A stretch of 64,000 nt of DNA from Catellatospora sp. IY07-71 (GTDB lineage Bacteria; Actinomycetota; Actinomycetes; Mycobacteriales; Micromonosporaceae), in contig NZ_AP023360.1 of the NCBI RefSeq assembly GCF_018326265.1, positions 6,047,501 through 6,111,500 of the forward strand, in the 5' to 3' direction. The position numbers and the translations under genes were made by a program. Of this stretch, positions 62,449 to 64,000 are shown piece after piece. Every line of letters begins with the position of its first letter. Position 1 is the first letter of the stretch. Under the pieces are notes generated by a model that was not told the DNA's origin, did not search any database, and worked only from the letters and a program-made list of their open reading frames with translations.

Positions 62449-63192
62449 GTGACGGTGACCGAGAGCGTCACAGTCTTCGACGACGAGGCCTTCGTCGTAC
62501 GGACCCCGGAGGAGTTCCGCCGCGCACCTCGCGAATACCAGAAGATGCTGATCAGCCAGATTCTGATCAACACCGAGGGCGAGCTGTCCGGCGGCGACGA
62601 CTACACGATGATGTTCCTGCCGATGGCGCCGAACGCCGAGGAACGCCAGGTCTGCGCCGAGCGGGCGGTCGAGGAGTACGACCACTACAAGATCGGCAAG
62701 CGTATCCTCGCGGACCTCGGTGTGGACACCAGCCACATGGAGACCCAGCGGCTGGAGGACCGCAACCTGTTCGCCGACCAGGGCCTGCACACGTGCACGA
62801 CCTGGGCCGAGCGCGGCGTGTTCTCCTACATCGGCGAGGAGGCCGCGCTGCTGATGATCCGCGAGTTCGCCGACAGCAGCTACCAGCCGTGGGCCGAAGC
62901 GGTCCGCACCATCATCCTCGACGAGAAGGTCCACATCGCACACGGCGCCCGGGTGTGCCGCAACATCGCCGTCACCGAGGAGGGCCGGCAGCAGCTGCAG
63001 GCCGCGCTCGACCGGCTGTGGCCCACCTTCATCGGCGTCTTCGGCAATCCCAACTCCAAGCGGGCCGAGCTGGCGATCCGCTACGGCCTGCGCAAGACCA
63101 CCAACGCGCAGGCCCGTGACCAGTGGACCGCCATCGTCTCGCGCCGCATCACCGAGCTGGGCCTGCGGGTCCCCGGCACCGAGGCGGCCTGA
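62449..63192 (+). CDS. PaaA/PaaC-like diiron oxygenase (ferritin-like)
   Basis: The 247-residue protein is read from GTG 62449, where GGAGG (62438-62442) stands 6 bases away; ATGs at 62443 and 62446 are too close. YQKMLISQILINTEGELSG starts the ferritin-like bundle; iron ligands are likely in VEEYDHYKIGKRI (ExxH), in GEEAALLMIREF, and in ILDEKVHIAHGARV (second ExxH). The family includes phenylacetyl-CoA epoxidase subunits. It probably oxygenates a carrier-bound acyl or aryl group. TGATG overlap couples it to the radical SAM gene. Confidence 0.8.
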   Translation: MTVTESVTVFDDEAFVVRTPEEFRRAPREYQKMLISQILINTEGELSGGDDYTMMFLPMAPNAEERQVCAERAVEEYDHYKIGKRILADLGVDTSHMETQRLEDRNLFADQGLHTCTTWAERGVFSYIGEEAALLMIREFADSSYQPWAEAVRTIILDEKVHIAHGARVCRNIAVTEEGRQQLQAALDRLWPTFIGVFGNPNSKRAELAIRYGLRKTTNAQARDQWTAIVSRRITELGLRVPGTEAA

Positions 63193-64000
63193 TGGCAGTC
63201 GTGCCGCTCCACCTCAACCCTCCCGCGCCACCCCGGCGCGAAGCGAAAGCCAAGCTGCGCGACCTGCTCGCCGCCCGGCCGGACCTGGCCGAGCGGGTGC
63301 TGGCGATCCGGGACATGGGCCGCCGGGTCAAGGCCTGCGAGGTCCACCTGACCACCACCTGCAACATCAGGTGCAAGGGCTGCTGGTACTTCGAGGGCGG
63401 CTTCGACACCGCCGTTCCGGAGACCTCCGACCTCGGGGTGATCCGGGCGTTCGTCGACCGGCTCGACGCGGCCGGGGTCACCCAGGCCACGCTCATCGGC
63501 GGCGAGCCGACGCTGGTGCTCAACCGCGTCGTCCCGTTCGTCGAGCGGCTGCCCTACCTGACCATCTCGACCAACGGGCTGCGGCCGCTGCCCATGGCCG
63601 GTTTCGAAAAGGTGGCCGTGGCGATCAGCCTGTTCGGCGGCGGGCCGCTGGACGACGACCTGCGCGCGGTCCGCCCGAACGGGTCCACCTTCACCGGGCT
63701 GTTCGACAAGGCGCTGCGGCACTACCGCGACGACCCCCGGGTGACGTTCGTCTTCGCACTGTCCGAGAACGGCCTGCAGTACGTCGAGCCGACCGTGCGG
63801 GCGATCGCCGACAACGGCAACCAGGTCACCTTCAACTTCTACAGCGCGCACGGCACCGAACAGCCCCTGCGGATCGATAACGAGAAGCGGACGCTGGCCG
63901 AGGCGCTGCGGGTCAAGGAGCTGTTCCCCGACGCCGTGGTCAGCCACCCCTACTTCATCGAAGCGCTGATCACCGGGCGGACCCACTGGGGCGGCCGGTT
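63192..64000 (+). CDS. Radical SAM enzyme (partial, runs off window)
   Basis: The first 269 residues are seen: MAVVPLHLNPPAPPRREAKA, a basic leader, then VHLTTTCNIRCKGCWYFEGG with the CxxxCxxC cluster motif (CNIRCKGC) and TLIGGEPTLVLNRV, the GGE SAM-binding motif, followed by TISTNGL and AISLFGGGPL (TIM-barrel strands). It overlaps the diiron gene by TGATG. No second cluster (SPASM) is seen within the window. Substrate unknown; in this cluster it may rearrange, methylate or crosslink the carrier-bound intermediate. Confidence 0.9.
   Translation, partial: MAVVPLHLNPPAPPRREAKAKLRDLLAARPDLAERVLAIRDMGRRVKACEVHLTTTCNIRCKGCWYFEGGFDTAVPETSDLGVIRAFVDRLDAAGVTQATLIGGEPTLVLNRVVPFVERLPYLTISTNGLRPLPMAGFEKVAVAISLFGGGPLDDDLRAVRPNGSTFTGLFDKALRHYRDDPRVTFVFALSENGLQYVEPTVRAIADNGNQVTFNFYSAHGTEQPLRIDNEKRTLAEALRVKELFPDAVVSHPYFIEALITGRTHWGGR

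Overview
The window is high-GC DNA (strong G/C third-position bias, GTG/TTG starts, GTGA/ATGA gene couplings, SUKH, TMEM175, ALF-repeat and MsiK-less sugar ABC systems) and fits a filamentous actinomycete, probably Micromonosporales or Streptomyces-like; the genus cannot be fixed by eye.

Layout. (1) 1-4301: a leftward VTC / DUF4956 / CotH operon cut by the window edge, divergent from an OmpR-type two-component pair, with five 11-bp-phased repeats between them. (2) 4377-10012: an NHL-repeat protein, an MMPL exporter and a frameshifted macrolide-type glycosyltransferase, facing a TetR repressor with palindromic operators. (3) 10050-18664: DinB protein, secreted esterase-lectin, a DUF6493 protein and a SUKH protein, interspersed with transposase and regulator remnants. 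(4) 18716-22142: three IS630-family elements joined head to tail through shared TA dinucleotides, two of them inverted copies of one element around a third. (5) 22140-24791: a decay zone (regulator fragment, TMEM175 gene with an internal amber codon, PhoX-like pseudogene). (6) 24991-27646: ArsR repressor divergent from GTP-dependent PEP carboxykinase with a perfect operator between them. (7) 28191-38640: a 1,200-residue secreted lipase-like protein, membrane proteins, small hypothetical genes and more IS scars. (8) 39000-51759: a sugar region with SGNH hydrolase, LacI regulator, GH42 beta-galactosidase, sugar ABC importer lacking an ATPase, a TetR regulator, GH2 beta-galactosidase and a GPH symporter. 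(9) 51985-52797: a sortase-anchored ALF-repeat surface protein. (10) 53089-64000 (open at the right): a biosynthetic gene cluster with a 38-residue coupled peptide ORF, a solitary condensation-domain protein, two ABC exporters, a P450, a carrier-protein/acyl-AMP-ligase fusion, a PaaA-like diiron protein and a radical SAM enzyme.

How it works together. The sugar region looks like two parallel routes for beta-galactosides: ABC uptake plus GH42 under LacI, and GPH symport plus GH2, possibly under the adjacent TetR. A shared 18-bp motif (TGTGTG-n6-CACACA) occurs twice before GH42 and once, degenerate, before the SGNH hydrolase, suggesting one LacI regulon. The right-hand cluster is the best candidate for an undescribed system: an acyl group is probably loaded on the N-terminal carrier domain, modified by the diiron, P450 and radical SAM enzymes, joined by the atypical condensation protein, and exported by the paired ABC proteins. 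The product cannot be deduced from sequence alone.
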